From assembly GCF_002999335.1 (NCBI RefSeq), contig NW_020312151.1:1-64000 (forward strand): DNA of 64,000 bases, written 5' to 3'. A model generated the notes under the pieces. The model did not search any database, was not told the DNA's origin, and saw only the letters and a program-made list of their open reading frames with translations. A program made the translations under genes and the position numbers. The stretch comes from Cyclospora cayetanensis (Eukaryota > Apicomplexa > Conoidasida > Eucoccidiorida > Eimeriidae). Below are positions 1 through 11,814 of the stretch, in pieces. Every line of letters starts with the position of its first letter. The stretch's first letter is position 1.

Positions 1-183
<183 letters not shown>

Positions 184-368
184 CTTCCCACGTTGGACTC
201 CCCCGAGGAAGGATCGATCTGCCGCGCCGTTGCCGTCGCTGCAGCTTCGGCATGTCTGTTTTTTTCCCAAATCTTGTTGGTGTGTCGTTTCTGTGTCTGA
301 GGTGCTGGCCTACAGACTGCATCCCCTGTGTGCCTGTGCTTCTGTGCGCGTGTTTTTCGCCTCTGCAG

Positions 369-3300
369 ACTCCCGATTTGTCTCTTTTCCTCGCATTGCG
401 CAGCTCGGAACCCGTAGAATGCAGTGTGGGCGTCCCTGCGCTTCACAGCTTCACCCATGCGCAGCTAGCCACCGAGGATCGGCTGTACACCCTCAGGCTC
501 AAGACTGACCAGCTCAGCTTCTCACAGACTGCAGGTGCGTTGTATGTATGGGAGTTCAATTTTTTCGGAAGAGGAGGAACGGGGGATGCGAAGGGCGGAG
601 GCAACGCACCATCACGTCTTGAGTGCCTAAAGGCCTCGTGCTGAGTAGCTGCTTTTCCCCTCAGTTTCGTCGAATTGGGGTGCAGAGAGTGGCAGACAGA
701 CAGGCAGTATACCGCTGAAGCAGAGAGTATGCGCGTAAAGTGGCCCTTTAGCCACGAGCTGGGAAGGCGTGTGGGTGGAATGCGGCGTTTATATGCCGGG
801 GGGGAGATAGGAGAGGGAGAGAGGGGCAAAATAAATGTGAAGGGCTGTAGAGGAGGCCAATTGCCGATGAAGTACGTCGGACGCGTTTGATTGATGATGG
901 TAGCAGCAGCAGAAGTCGCCATTGATCGAAACTCTCGCAGGAAAGGGAGCAGCATTCGTGTGATTTTGGTGTGTGGGGTGCTGGCCTTTGTAGGCTCTCT
1001 GTGCCGTGTGGTGTCTCTCGTACCGGAGTTTCTCCTGACGAACTGCCTCAGCTTTCCCTTGTACTTCAAACAGGATCAAACGCAATCGCCTGTCTTCGAG
1101 GGTGAGGCGACGACAGCCATGGGGGGCACCTCTTCGCGGCTGTCTATCCATAGGGTGGTGTCTGGCTGTGTGTCTGCATGTTTGTGTGTCTGTATGTCTC
1201 TCTCTCTTTGTGTGTCTGTATGTTTGTGTGTCTGTCTGTATGTTTGTGTGTCTGTATGTCTCTCTCTCTTTGTGTGTCTGTATTTTTGTGTGTTTGTATG
1301 TCTATCCGTTCTGTCTATATGTTCCTCTCTCCCTCTTTGTGTGCATGTCTTACTCTTTCTCCCTCTCGCTCTCTCTCTGCGGTGTCGACGGCTTCGCTAC
1401 GGATTTTTTGCACTGTTCAGTCCGCTCGTGTCTGTCTTGTCTGCAGTTAAGCCGGGAGAAACTCGTGCAGTCTTTTGGCCAAGGGAGGATTTGCTGCAGC
1501 GTCTGCGGTTCAATGTGCGCCACGGGAAGGCTGGAGCCTGGTCGGGAGCAGTTGTTGCTAGCGAGGAGACGGCGGGAAGGACGTGGGTGGCTGTAAAGGC
1601 GAATAGCGAGGAGGATAAAGCCGTAGAACCGGGTAAGGGACGGCGAGGAGACACTTGGAGGCTGTACACAACGAACGCAGAGAGCAGCAGTCTGCTGGCA
1701 GAAAAAGGGGCTGGAATAGGAAATGGTGCTGCTGCATCTTCACATGCAGGGTGTGGGATTTTACAGTTCTTTTTGCGTTGTGTGGCCTTCCTTCCAAGGC
1801 ATGCGCGTCTACCTGTCTCTTAATGCGCGTCTACCTGTCTCTTGATGCGCGTCTGTCTGTCTCTTAATGCGCGTCTGTCTGTCTCTGCTACCCCCGCCTT
1901 TAGCTTTTGCCGCGTTTTCATGCCGCTTTGGCGGCAGTCTTGCGTTAGATGAAATATGCCTTTTATCCGCATATGTGTGTGTTTCTCGATGCGCGAAAGC
2001 CTGTAAGGCCCTTGACTGACCGCGCGTGTAAGAATGTGCGTCTTTTTTGCGTCTTTTTGTGCCGCTTCTTCAGATGTCTACGCTGTGGATGTTGCTCCCG
2101 AGGGAGGCATCAAGAGCATAGCCATCCGCGGGAGAGACACGCCCGGAGGGTTCATCGTAAGGAACCGCTGCAGCGTGGTACAGCGAGTTATGGTGCATAC
2201 CTTCCACACGGAAATGAATTACGGCAGCAGCAGCAACTACACCAGTCGAGAGTCTGTAAAGCCGCTTGAGGCAGACTGCCACTTCTTCGCCCATAAAGGA
2301 GAGGCAATCCGCTTCGGATGGTCTTACCCCTTCCTCCACAAGTCACGACCTGTGCGCCTTCAATCAGTCTTTTCCCCCAGAGGCCTTCCTAGCCAGCCTT
2401 CCAGCTCCCTCATTTGCACAAGACGTGCGAAGGAGAGGAGGCAAGGGAAGAGAAGGGCTGCATGCTATGCGAAAACTCTTGCGCCTTGCTGCATGCATGC
2501 GTTTGTGGGATCTCGAAATGATGCTGCGCTGCGCTTTTTCTCAGTGCCAGGTTCTCTTATGGCTAGACAGCAAAACTGTCGCCCCCCGAAGGCCTATCCA
2601 GTTTGATATGGCAAATCCTCAGTATAAGCGCTACGAAGTGAGTCTTGGACTCTCCGGTATGCCAGATATCGTTGTCACCTCCGAACAGCGAGGAGACGAT
2701 ACGATCATCACAGTGCAGTGCAAGGCAGGCACGGGCGCAGACACATCCAAGAACGACGACCTTCCCGTGGCGAAGTGCGATGCGGCGCAGCCTGCACTGA
2801 CAGCTGACCTCGTGAGACACTCCCGACTGCTCAAGCAACTAGCCATTACTCCTGCTACAGCCTACATCTGCACTTCGCGCACCCACCTGGCCTCCTCCTC
2901 TCCCCACACTAGCCAAAGAAACTCCCCTGCCTTGCCTTCTCTATTTCCCTGTCTTATGTAAGTGTAGGTGTGTGTGTGTAAGTGTATGTATGTGTGTATG
3001 CAAGTGTAGGTGTGTGTGTATGTAAGTGTAGGTGTGTGTGTATGTAAGTGTATGTATGTGTATGTGTGTACGTATTTGCGTGTATGTATTTGCGTGTATG
3101 TGTATGTGTGTATGTGTATGTGTGTGTGCGTGTGTACTGCACTGGCGTACATCCTAGACGGCAGACACCCCGTACACGAGCTGGGATTTCGCTCTCAAGA
3201 TTGAGGAGATTGGAGTGTCTCTGGTGTGCGACAGCTTGGCAGAAGAGCTGTGCTTCGCGGGCATGACTCAGGTGGCCCTTGGACTGCAGCAGAGAGGAGA

Positions 3301-6300
3301 AAGGCAGAAGGTAGTTTTGCGGATAGAGGCTATTCAAATAGACAATCAAATGGAAGAAGGCACAAAGCCAGTTGTGCTCGCAAACAGAGGCGGCCGGGGT
3401 GTAAATTCAGGAGAATGGAAAGTCACGGTAAGCGGAGAGGGCTTTTCACGAGCATCACAATTTCCACCTGCAGAACTCTCTATGCCCCGTGCCGACTCCC
3501 CCTTCTGTTTCAGTTTTTTACTCCACGAGGATGACATGCGCCTCAAACGATCTCTCAGATACGTTCATGAGGCATGCAAACACAGGCACAATGTGAAAAA
3601 CGGCATTCATACCCCTTGAAAGGACGCGCATGCACTTGCCAACAGAGAGAGAGAAAGAGAGAAAAGTAGCAAATTTTTTGGGGGGGGGTTGCGGCAGCAG
3701 GGGGTGGAAGGAGCGCCATACAACACTTCTGCGAAGACGATAGGCTTTTCTATGTCTGCATGCAAAAGCAAATACATCTGTACGCGCAGAGGCAGGTGCA
3801 CCCTATATATATATACATATCTGCAGGTGAATATAATCGCGTCGTGAAGGCTTCTAAACCGTTGTGCGTCTCTCTCATGCCCTCTGCTGCTGCGCAGGAT
3901 CCTCAAGGCCTTCCACAAAGCCCTCAGCCCTTCCTCTCTTTGATACTCATCCGTGTGAATAGCAACAGCAGCAGGGATATCGTTTTGAAGCGCGTGATCC
4001 TCGAAGTCGACAACCTCGAAGTTGATATTGACGCCGATATGCTGAACGGCCTCAACGTACGGATGTCGAAACGCCAGCACGGCTGTATCTGCTCCCTTTA
4101 TTGCGCTTTCCTCCGCTCGAAGTGTGCCTTATTCTGTGCTTGCCTTTTCGCGCGGGTTTAGCCACCGAGACAGCGCACTCAGGGCGTGGTAATAGGCCCT
4201 CCTGCCTCCCACATCAGCTGGCTCTTAGTGCAGCTTTGTGGAGTCTTAAAGGCCTCCAAGAGTGGTGGTGCCGCTGCAAGGGGTTTCATGCTCCTCCCCC
4301 TTCTCCTTTGCTTGCTACGCTTCTTCTGTGTAAATATTTATACGTATATATATATCTGCGTGCGTGTGCGTCTATATATATATGTGCGTGTGTGTACATA
4401 TATATATATATATATGTCTGCGTGTGTGTACATATATATATATATATACATATGTGCGTGTGTGTGTGTGTATATATATATATATATGTGCATGTGTGTA
4501 CATATAATATATATATGTATGGATGAATGACGCACAACTGACGTGATGTTGGACATGCTGTTGCTGGTGCTGCATGCGGCTGCAGGATTTTTTCTGGTCA
4601 TGTCTTATTGCCTTTGGTCTGGCAGACGCTGCCTCAAGGCGAGCGGTGTCTTTAGAAGAATTGGCTAGCTGGGGCAAGCAGCCCGTACAGGAAACGTACA
4701 GCCCACCACCACTTCCGACAATTCTCTCCTTGGAGTCTCTCGTGATCTCTCGTTTTAAGGTCTATTGCTGGTGCTCCTTTGTCCTCGATAAAATGCACAT
4801 GATCTCCGATATGCTCAAGTTTGGACTCAGAATCCTCATGGCTTCCGGAAGGCTCGAACTTACCGTAATGCTCACACGACTGCTGAGCTGCCGTTGCTGC
4901 CTTCCCTCGCAGTAGCCATGAAGGATCGCGCCTCATGCAGTACCGCAACTCGCAGTGTCCCTCCTCCTATTCCTTCTTTTCATACTGGGAAGGACCTTCT
5001 CCTTTCACACATTGTAACACGCCTTTCTTGCTCGTGGTATCTATGTTCCATATGTATCTATGTCCAATATGTATCCATGTATATAATATATATCTTTATG
5101 TGCAATACGTATCCTTGTATATTACATATATATCTTAATGTACAATATGTATCCATGTGTATAATATATATCTTTATGTACAATATGTATCCATGTGTAT
5201 AATATATATCTTTATGTACAATACGTATCCATGCATATTACATATATATATCTTTATGTACAATATGTATCCATGTATATAATATATATCTTTATGTACA
5301 ATATGTATCCATGTATATAATGTATATCTTTATGTACAATATGTATCCATGTATGTAATATATATCTTGATTTGCATGTCTGTATCTCCCTCTCTGTCTG
5401 TGTGTGAATGTGCATGGATGTTTTTGACTACAGGGCGCACGCTTGACGTTTAGCCAGGAGGAGTTCCGATACTTGCGTGGTACTGTGGCCTCATTTATGT
5501 CGTGTCTCCAGGAGCGTTACACGTATCACCTGCTTTCCTCTTTATTTTCGTCCCTTGGGCAGTCGTCGCTGCTTAATTTGCCCCGCATGCCTTATGAGTT
5601 TGGCAGGAATACCATCGGGCTAGCCGCGAATGCGGTAGACAGCGTCTCGGCTGGCTTGGGGTCTCTGCTTTCCACCTTTACCTTTGACGCCGAATACATC
5701 AACAAGCGGCAGAAGGAGCGAGGCAGGAGCGCTTCGGGAGTTCGAGAAGGCTTTCTCTCCGCCGGTAAAAACATCGGGGAGGGTGTGTGGGCTCTCTCCA
5801 GTATCGTGACAAAGCCGATTGAAGGCGCACAGAAAGAGGGCGTTGGAGGATTCTTAAAGGGCATTGGTAAAGGCCTGGTGGGGTCTTTGGTGAAGCCTTT
5901 GGATAGAGTGGGACAGGCCGTCTCAGACGTGACTCGCGGCATTCACGCCGAAGTGAGCAAGCCCATTGGCGCTCTCAAGCTCATCAATCGAAGACGCAGG
6001 AGACCCCGCATGCTCGGCGAGCAGGGCGAAGTCAGGTGAGGGGCAATCTCAGGAGGCAGCATGTGCATGCTAGTTGCGTTCTCTGAAAAGCCTGCTGCGT
6101 TCTTTTGCTTCTGGACTCTTTCGAGAGGATCCCTCAGCGTGCTGCTGCTGCAGCAGCAGCGGCGCCTTGACCACGGGTAGATCTGAAGGCTTTAGACCCT
6201 CTTGCGCTCGTCTACGCAGTGCAGGTTGCCCCTTCCGCGCGGCGCGCATGCAACGGGTTGTGTCCGGGTGCTCGTCAGTAGGCTTAAAGGCCACGATTTA

Positions 6301-6914
6301 TTTCTTTCTGGAGTCTCCTTGAACGTTGTTGCTGCGGCTGCTGCAGGCCCTACGACGAGACAGAAGCGCAGCTGCGGCAGAGTCTGGGCTTGGCAGCTGT
6401 GCGTCCGATGCAAAAATGCATCACCGTTATGAAGCAGGAAGGTCCAGAGTTGCGCCAGTTTGCCGTCCTCTTCTACCCCCAAGAAATTTTCTTCGTGAAT
6501 CTGCAGATGGGGGCACCGTCCGCTGGTCGTACAGGCGGGGGGGCGCCCGGCAGTTCTAAGGGCCAGGTGAACATCCTCTGGCACGTTAGCGTCTCATCTA
6601 TCAAAGAGGTTAGAGCAGGGTCGCTAGGAGTTACGATATATACCTCTAAAACGTCTGCCCCAGCACAAGGCGCTCAGGAGGCCCTCGTAAAGGCCTTCTC
6701 TGCGGATAGACTGCTGAGAGCCACCCAGTACAGCCAGATTTCGAGAGCTGCAGGGAGAATGAGGGGCTCAGAGGAGTCTGGCACATACCACATACCGTGC
6801 TCCACCCCCGCACTGGTTACTGAGGTGTACAGGGAGCTCCTCGAAACACAGAGAAGCAACGCCTCCGTCGTGGAACTGGGGATCCACACTCGCAGATCTG
6901 CCCTGCCCCTCTAG
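369..6914 (+). CDS. VPS13: VPS13 family lipid-transfer protein, C-terminal part (5' partial)
   Basis: Multi-exon gene entering from the left edge; the start lies outside the window. VPS13 proteins are bridge-like lipid transporters at membrane contact sites. Exons recognised by frame and AG/GT borders: about 369-533; a tiny exon near 1074-1102; 1446-1633; 2072-2346 (contains FIVRNRC and IRFGWSYPF, VAB-like repeat text); about 2550-2900; 3165-3427 (ALKIEEIGVSL, IEAIQIDNQ, a hallmark of the VPS13 region before the C-terminus); 3898-4062; about 4587-4815; 5434-6038; 6343-6914. The 5434-6038 exon is the ATG2_C/VPS13 C-terminal block, with TFDAEYINKRQ, GVWALSSIVTKPIEGAQKEG and GGFLKGIGKGLVG. The last exon (PH-like domain) ends LGIHTRRSALPL then TAG. 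It carries no polyGln, unlike its neighbours. Introns are rich in micro- and minisatellites. Exact borders of several exons are approximate; family assignment is secure. Confidence 0.9.
1155..1385. repeat. T/G/C-rich intronic minisatellite (TGTGTGTCTGTATG / TCTCTCTC units)
   Basis: Irregular tandem array alternating GTGTGTCTGTATG-type units with TCTCTCTCTTT blocks, lying between two VPS13 exons. Frames through it give only Cys/Val/Leu/Ser-rich nonsense. Confidence 0.85.
2956..3134. repeat. GTATGT/GTGTGT intronic tandem repeat
   Basis: Array of GTGTGTGTAAGTGTATGT-like units between VPS13 exons. The repeated GTAAGT/GTATGT text supplies many pseudo splice donors, so the 3' border of the preceding exon is uncertain. 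Confidence 0.85.
4336..4518. repeat. TATATA/GTGCGTGTGT compound microsatellite
   Basis: Alternating (TA)n and (GT)n blocks of about 30 bases each, in a VPS13 intron. Confidence 0.9.
5036..5372. repeat. 38-bp minisatellite, about 8 tandem copies
   Basis: Tandem units of about 38 bases built on TTTATGTACAATATGTATCC followed by ATGTGTATAATATATATC, with minor variants (CAATACG, TACATATA). It lies in the intron just before the VPS13 ATG_C-like exon that starts near 5434. Confidence 0.92.
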
Positions 6915-7654
6915 AAAAAAGCGTTTCCCAGTTGTAGTGTGCATTTTCCAACGATTCATGACACCTATGCGGCAGGACCAGACGACCCCCTGCAGGAGCA
7001 ACGGCAATCACCTGCTGTCTTGGAATATGGGGTAAACATTACGGAGGGAATGTTTCAAACGCCTCCGGGGGCGCTCTCCAATCCTATGTCGAGTCGCTTT
7101 CTTTTCAATCGCTGCACCTTATTGTTACCATGGACGCTGGAGTCCTTTGTTAGAAAGTCAGAGTTCTCTTCGGGAGAAAGCAAAAAGTGAGGAGTGCTCC
7201 ACGATCCTGGAAAACTTGAGTGCGCTTTAGAAGTCGATTCTGAAGTAGGGGGCGTCAGCCCATTTCTAGAAAGCCGCAATGAACTTGCATGCCAGCCATC
7301 GGTTCTGATCGCTGGCAGTCGCTAGAGGTTTTGACGTTGGGATGATCTCGCGGGGTGCAGCCGAGTACTGAAGTGTGCACATGAAGCGCCTTGGTGGTAG
7401 TCTCAAGCCAGTGCGCTGCGCCGATTCTTCATGAAACACGTAGCCTCCCCTCAGTTGTTACTGGCCACCCCTAAATCCCCAGCCCAAACACGCATTCCCA
7501 GCAGCCAGCTACAACTTGTTCTCGCCCTTGCATGCACTAGGTTCGAGCTGTAACAGTCCACATAGGGCTTCTGAAGAAGAACACTCAACGTCTTGCGCAA
7601 TGGGAACTTCGCAGAAAGTTCGCTAGTGCTTTGAAAAGAGAGCTCCCTCCTTCC

Positions 7655-7860
7655 TCAAACTGCACTTCTCACAGTCCGGACATGAGGGACGAGGAAAAAC
7701 TAGGTGCGCGTTGCTGGACCGATAATTCCTCAGCACGCTCAGCGAGTTGCACATAGCATCCAACACAAAAGTGCTGAACACTGCGGGTGCGTCTGTTTGT
7801 GTTGAACTGACGTCCCCCTGCTTTTAATTGAATTTTCGAACAGACAAAGCAAACAGCCAA
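7655..7860 (-). mobile_element. Dispersed CYVxLAV-type repeat, decayed copy A
   Basis: Minus-strand frame reads FCVGCYVQLAE followed about 20 residues later by SFSSSLMSG; DNA shows the ACATGAGGG...AACTAGG core shared with the copies at 41.4, 49.2 and 50.3 kb. With copy B it forms a degenerate inverted repeat. No terminal repeats or target-site duplication could be defined by eye. It could be a transposable-element remnant or a pseudogene fragment of a multigene family. Confidence 0.5.
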
Positions 7861-8014
7861 TTGATCGCTAGTTCTTCACTGAATATTACCAGTGTAGTAA
7901 AAAATTCCGCAGGAGAGCAAAGTGGGCTAACCTACATTCAAAGTAGCCGTATTTACCTCAAAATCAGTGAAGAATCGACTAGTAGATTTGTGTATCCGTA
8001 TATCTTACTTAGTG

Positions 8015-8175
8015 ACAAGTGTTGATATTACTCGATACAATCAGACGCAACAATGTGTGCGTGTGTGCTAGATGCGATGTGAATCTAGCTAAGAATGCTC
8101 GGGATGCTTCGAGAGTACATCTACCCACACCCTGCTGCCCCTCTCTTTCATGTCGGAGCTTTAAGAGTCAACTGC
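8015..8175 (+). mobile_element. Dispersed CYVxLAV-type repeat, decayed copy B
   Basis: Plus-strand frame reads LLDTI, then ARCDVNLAKNARDASRV, then a pyrimidine-rich segment with TCATGTCGGAG. This is the same order as in copies D (48.7 kb) and E (49.3 kb). Oriented opposite to copy A, 150 bases away. Confidence 0.5.
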
Positions 8176-9504
8176 AGAAGAAGGCTGAAATGCCTATTTG
8201 AAACACTTGACAACTTCCTACTTTTGTTCGTCTCGACTGGGGAGTGACCTGTTTCCCGCACGGACACAGTGGCGGGTTACATGTAGATTAGCCCTTTACA
8301 CAAGACGGCCCACCAAGGTCTCCTACGTAGAAGCCTTCTACCAGAGGCTAGTACAGGATGACTGAGACTTAGCACAACTAGGAACAACACCGAATAGGTA
8401 AAAAAATCACTCGGTCCGCCGCAGCTATCTGCACCCAGGTGACCAAACACTTCACCAGCAACTAGGGCAATGTGTTTAGTGGCCGTTATCGAGAGTCACA
8501 AGGCCGCAGAGGCAGCATCACTAGTTAAATAGAGCAGCAGCACTCCCAGCTTCTCTACCAAGCCTTTCATATGCCTAGACACGAAGGAGCCCTGGAACAA
8601 CGTTTGCCTCCCTAGGAGCAGAACGGTTGCATATGACTAACCACAACGTCTCTCTAGTCGAATGCTTATGCCATGCGTCTCAACAATGTAGTTTGCTCGA
8701 ACACACAAGCACTGCATGTCTTGCAGGAAACGAGCAACTTGGCACAGAAGGGGCCCGGTGCATTCGAGCACTGATGGACGGAGCGTCTTAGAGGCAAAGA
8801 AGAAATGGAGAGTGCTGGCAAGTCTTTCATTGATGTTTCCTCTCATTTTCTTCCGCTTGTGAAATTCAGCAGACTCAGCTTACTGATCACCAGGGGGCGT
8901 CTGTACACCTGGAGACCCACGAGAGCACCCTGCTTCAATGCGTTGTTAAGCCCTAGGGGAAGTTACTAATTACATAAAAATTGAGAAGCGAAGAAGACAG
9001 ATCACAAAGAAAGAACCCTGCGCTGCAAAGGCGCCAGTGGTATAAGCAGCAGCTCCCCCCGGGTCGGCACCAGTCCCGACGCTTGCGGTGCAGCAGCTGC
9101 TACTGCCGAATTGCTGAAGGAGGAAATGGCATGTGCGCGAAAATCTTGTACATGAACTTCTGTCCGCTTGGTATCGGCTCCCGAGCTTAGTGGACCTCTG
9201 TTCCTTTTGTGTTGCTCCCCTCGTCTGTAACCCACAGGGGCGGCTGCCACTGTAGAAGGGCCTGCTCCTCAACTCCCATTGAAAATTCCCTAGGGACCCT
9301 CCGTTCTCCTCAGACCCTGTCCCTCTTTGTGCTGCATCAGACACAGTGCAGCTGCCTGCGTTTTTCTTCCCGAACCACCAACCGACTAACCGACTCCGTA
9401 AGCGAGCAAGTGAAAGCAACAGCTAATTCTATTGGCAGCGCTCATTGCAGCGTGTCCAATCCCACCAGGAAGCTGTCCTTCAAGCGTATTCACAAGGATT
9501 CACG

Positions 9505-11814
9505 ATGGTGAGCCAAACGGGAAGGCCTTTGGGGACCCATGAATAGATTCTCGCGGAACCTCCTGCCCCTCCTCCCGTTTTCTTGTCTTCACTCCCGAGA
9601 CTGTGGACGCCGCATGTAGAGGGGGCATGAGTGGGGCCGCATCATCGCCACTATGAGTACTGGGAGTGTCGCCTGCGCTGCAATCGCTAGGGGATGCTCT
9701 TCCTTGCGACTGTCTCGTGGTGGCATTGTAAAGATCGCGTTCATGCGCTATCAATACTCACACCTTAATTCCCTGTCGCCCTTGCAGGCTCACGCGATAC
9801 TTCTGTAGCTGCTGTCGCTGGCTTGTCTTTTCGCCTGCAGGATGAGTACAACGGGAGCGCTGTCGTGGCCATGGCCGGTCACCAGTGTGTGGGAATCGCG
9901 GCGGATCGGCGTTTAGGGATTAATCGCTTTAATACAATCTCCAACGAGTTCGACAAGTGCTTCAAGATGAACCAGCAGTGCTTCGTTGCGTTTCCAGGCC
10001 TGGCAACGGACGTGCAGACTATGTGGGTTTTTTGGCCTCTTTGAGGGTTCACGTTTTTAGACGCAGAGGAAGCGAGTGACATTGAGAAAAGTCCATACGA
10101 AGCAAAAGCATAGCTCCACAAGGCACATGTAGATATGCAGGTGGCTCCAGAAAGTCCATTCAGTATCCTTCTTTACGATTCCCTACAGTCCCTTCCCTCC
10201 TCTCGCCGCTACAAAGGTCTAGGGCAACTTCTCTGCATGCGCCTCGCGGTGCTAATTGGCTCTCTAGGGGCGTCTCTCTACGTGTGCTGCCTCCGTCTCT
10301 TTGAAGCGTTTAATTCGATGCCCTTTGAGGCAGGGGTTCGCGTGCTTGCACCTGCATGCATGTATCTTTTAGCTGGCCTCAAGCCACCAGCTCTGCTCAC
10401 GCCTCCCGTACTGCTCGCACAGCTGTCCTTCGTGTGATCTCTGTTGAGTCTGCAACACTTTTCCCGCATGCAAGCCTGCCCAAGTTTAGAGCCAGGCAGT
10501 GCGGGAGTTTTGAAAGTCGAATGTCTCCTGGGGTTTACAGTACGGTTGTGCGTCTTTTTGAAGGCACAAAGAACTGCAGTTCCGCTGCAACTTGTTTGCT
10601 CTGCGCGAAGACATCACGACTATGCCGCCTTCTCTCATTTCCTCCTTGATCTCATCGATGCTCTATCAGAGGCGGTTCGCGCCTTTCTTCGTCTCGCCCG
10701 TGGTGGCTGGACTCGATCCTAAGACTCACGCGCCTTTCCTCTCGGGCTTTGACTGTATTGGAGCCTCTTGCCACGCCAAAGACTTCATAGCTAATGGAAC
10801 TGCCAAGGAGCAACTTGCCGGCATTTGTGAAGCCATGTGGAGACCTAACATGGTACGAAATACAGCAAAAGAAAAGCCGCTGTTTGCCTACACTGCTTTC
10901 CCCTTATGAGTTCCCCCTACCTCGACTCAAATCGCGTTCCTCATTCACCACACCCTTCCGATAAGGAAAATATATATATATATACATTTATATGCCTATT
11001 TTTTCGTGGCTCTTTTGAGTCTTTATCTGTGAAGGGTGGCTTTTGTCGTCTCTGTCCTGTGCTTTCTACTTTGGAGGGCTGGCTGTTGTGCGTGTCTTCT
11101 TCTCCTTTGGTCTCCTCGGGAGTCAAGCGCCTCTCTCTCTGTCTGCACCTCTGGGCCTTTCGGTGGTCTTTATGGCCATGCAGTCTTTCCCCCTTCCTCG
11201 CTGCTGCTCTTCGTGACGACTGCCTTCACTTCCCTTGTTGGGCGCTCGCCTAGCATGCGCGAGGCGGAGGCCGATTCTCTCGTCATTCATGCTGCTTCAG
11301 ACCATTCATTCGTGCATTCAAGCCTAGGAGAAGCCGATACTTATACCGCAGCACATCCGGGCCTCCTATTTCTCCCTGCCTTCGCGTGTCTGCGTGCATG
11401 CGTGTGGTGGATAAGCTGCTGCGCGTCTGCCTTGAGCGTTGACACAGGGCGAGGAGGAACTCATGGAAACTCTTTCTCAGTGTCTCCTCGCGGGTGTGGA
11501 TAGAGACTGCGTCTCAGGGTGGGGAGGCATTGTCCATGTAGTGTAAGTTTTCTTTAGGGCTATAGTGCTTTTTCTCGCAATTCAACAGCGCGAGTCGTCA
11601 TGTTCGACCCCCCCCGTCCCCACCCACCCTCGCGCTAACAAGTTGTTTTCTCCACGCAATTCCCTTGCCTGCTGCCAGTCAGTCAAAGTGCTCACGGGTA
11701 TGGGTATCTGTCCAGATGGTGGTACTCATGAGCCGTGGTGTGTTTTCCGTGTCATGCTGTTACAGGACTCCAGAGAAGATCATTACGCGCCATCTAAAGG
11801 GGCGGATGGACTAA
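9505..11814 (+). CDS. PSMB3: 20S proteasome subunit beta type-3
   Basis: Five exons: 9505-9507, 9841-10022, 10564-10852, 11448-11542, 11766-11814. They join to 618 nt, 205 aa, the length of human PSMB3. The first coding exon is only the ATG, followed directly by the donor GTGAGC; the product then starts MDEYNGSAVVAM. Family signatures: CVGIAADRRLGI, FPGLATDVQTM, then across the splice HKELQFRCNLFALRED, SPVVAGLDPKT, CEAMWRPNM, AGVDRDCVSGWGGIVHV and the terminal HLKGRMD. Beta-3 is a structural, non-catalytic ring subunit, so the absence of the catalytic N-terminal Thr is expected. Splice phases agree at every junction (2, 0 and 2 at the internal ones). No low-complexity insert interrupts it. 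Family assignment is essentially certain; the ATG-only exon is inferred from the fit. Confidence 0.93.

Larger units (their letters stand above)
6915..9504. other. Intergenic, gene-poor segment
   Basis: Between the VPS13 stop and the PSMB3 start codon. All frames are short and show no recognisable protein. It holds the inverted repeat-element pair at 7655-8175 (listed separately). 9200-9504 is probably the PSMB3 promoter and 5' leader. Nothing else is recognised. Confidence 0.6.

Noticed and set aside
891..1823. 310-codon plus-strand frame with Cys/Val/Ser repeats
   Set aside because: It crosses the VPS13 intron minisatellite; only the 1446-1633 part matches a real exon, in this frame by splicing.
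9823..9840. PSMB3 start at a TTG codon reading MSFRLQ
   Set aside because: Not an ATG; these bases look like a polypyrimidine tract and acceptor, and the ATG exon at 9505 fits phase and length.
10540..10563. Extra PSMB3 exon after TTTACAG at 10540
   Set aside because: Its frame does not join the FRCNLF segment; the acceptor TTTTTGAAG ending at 10563 gives a perfect family alignment and total length.
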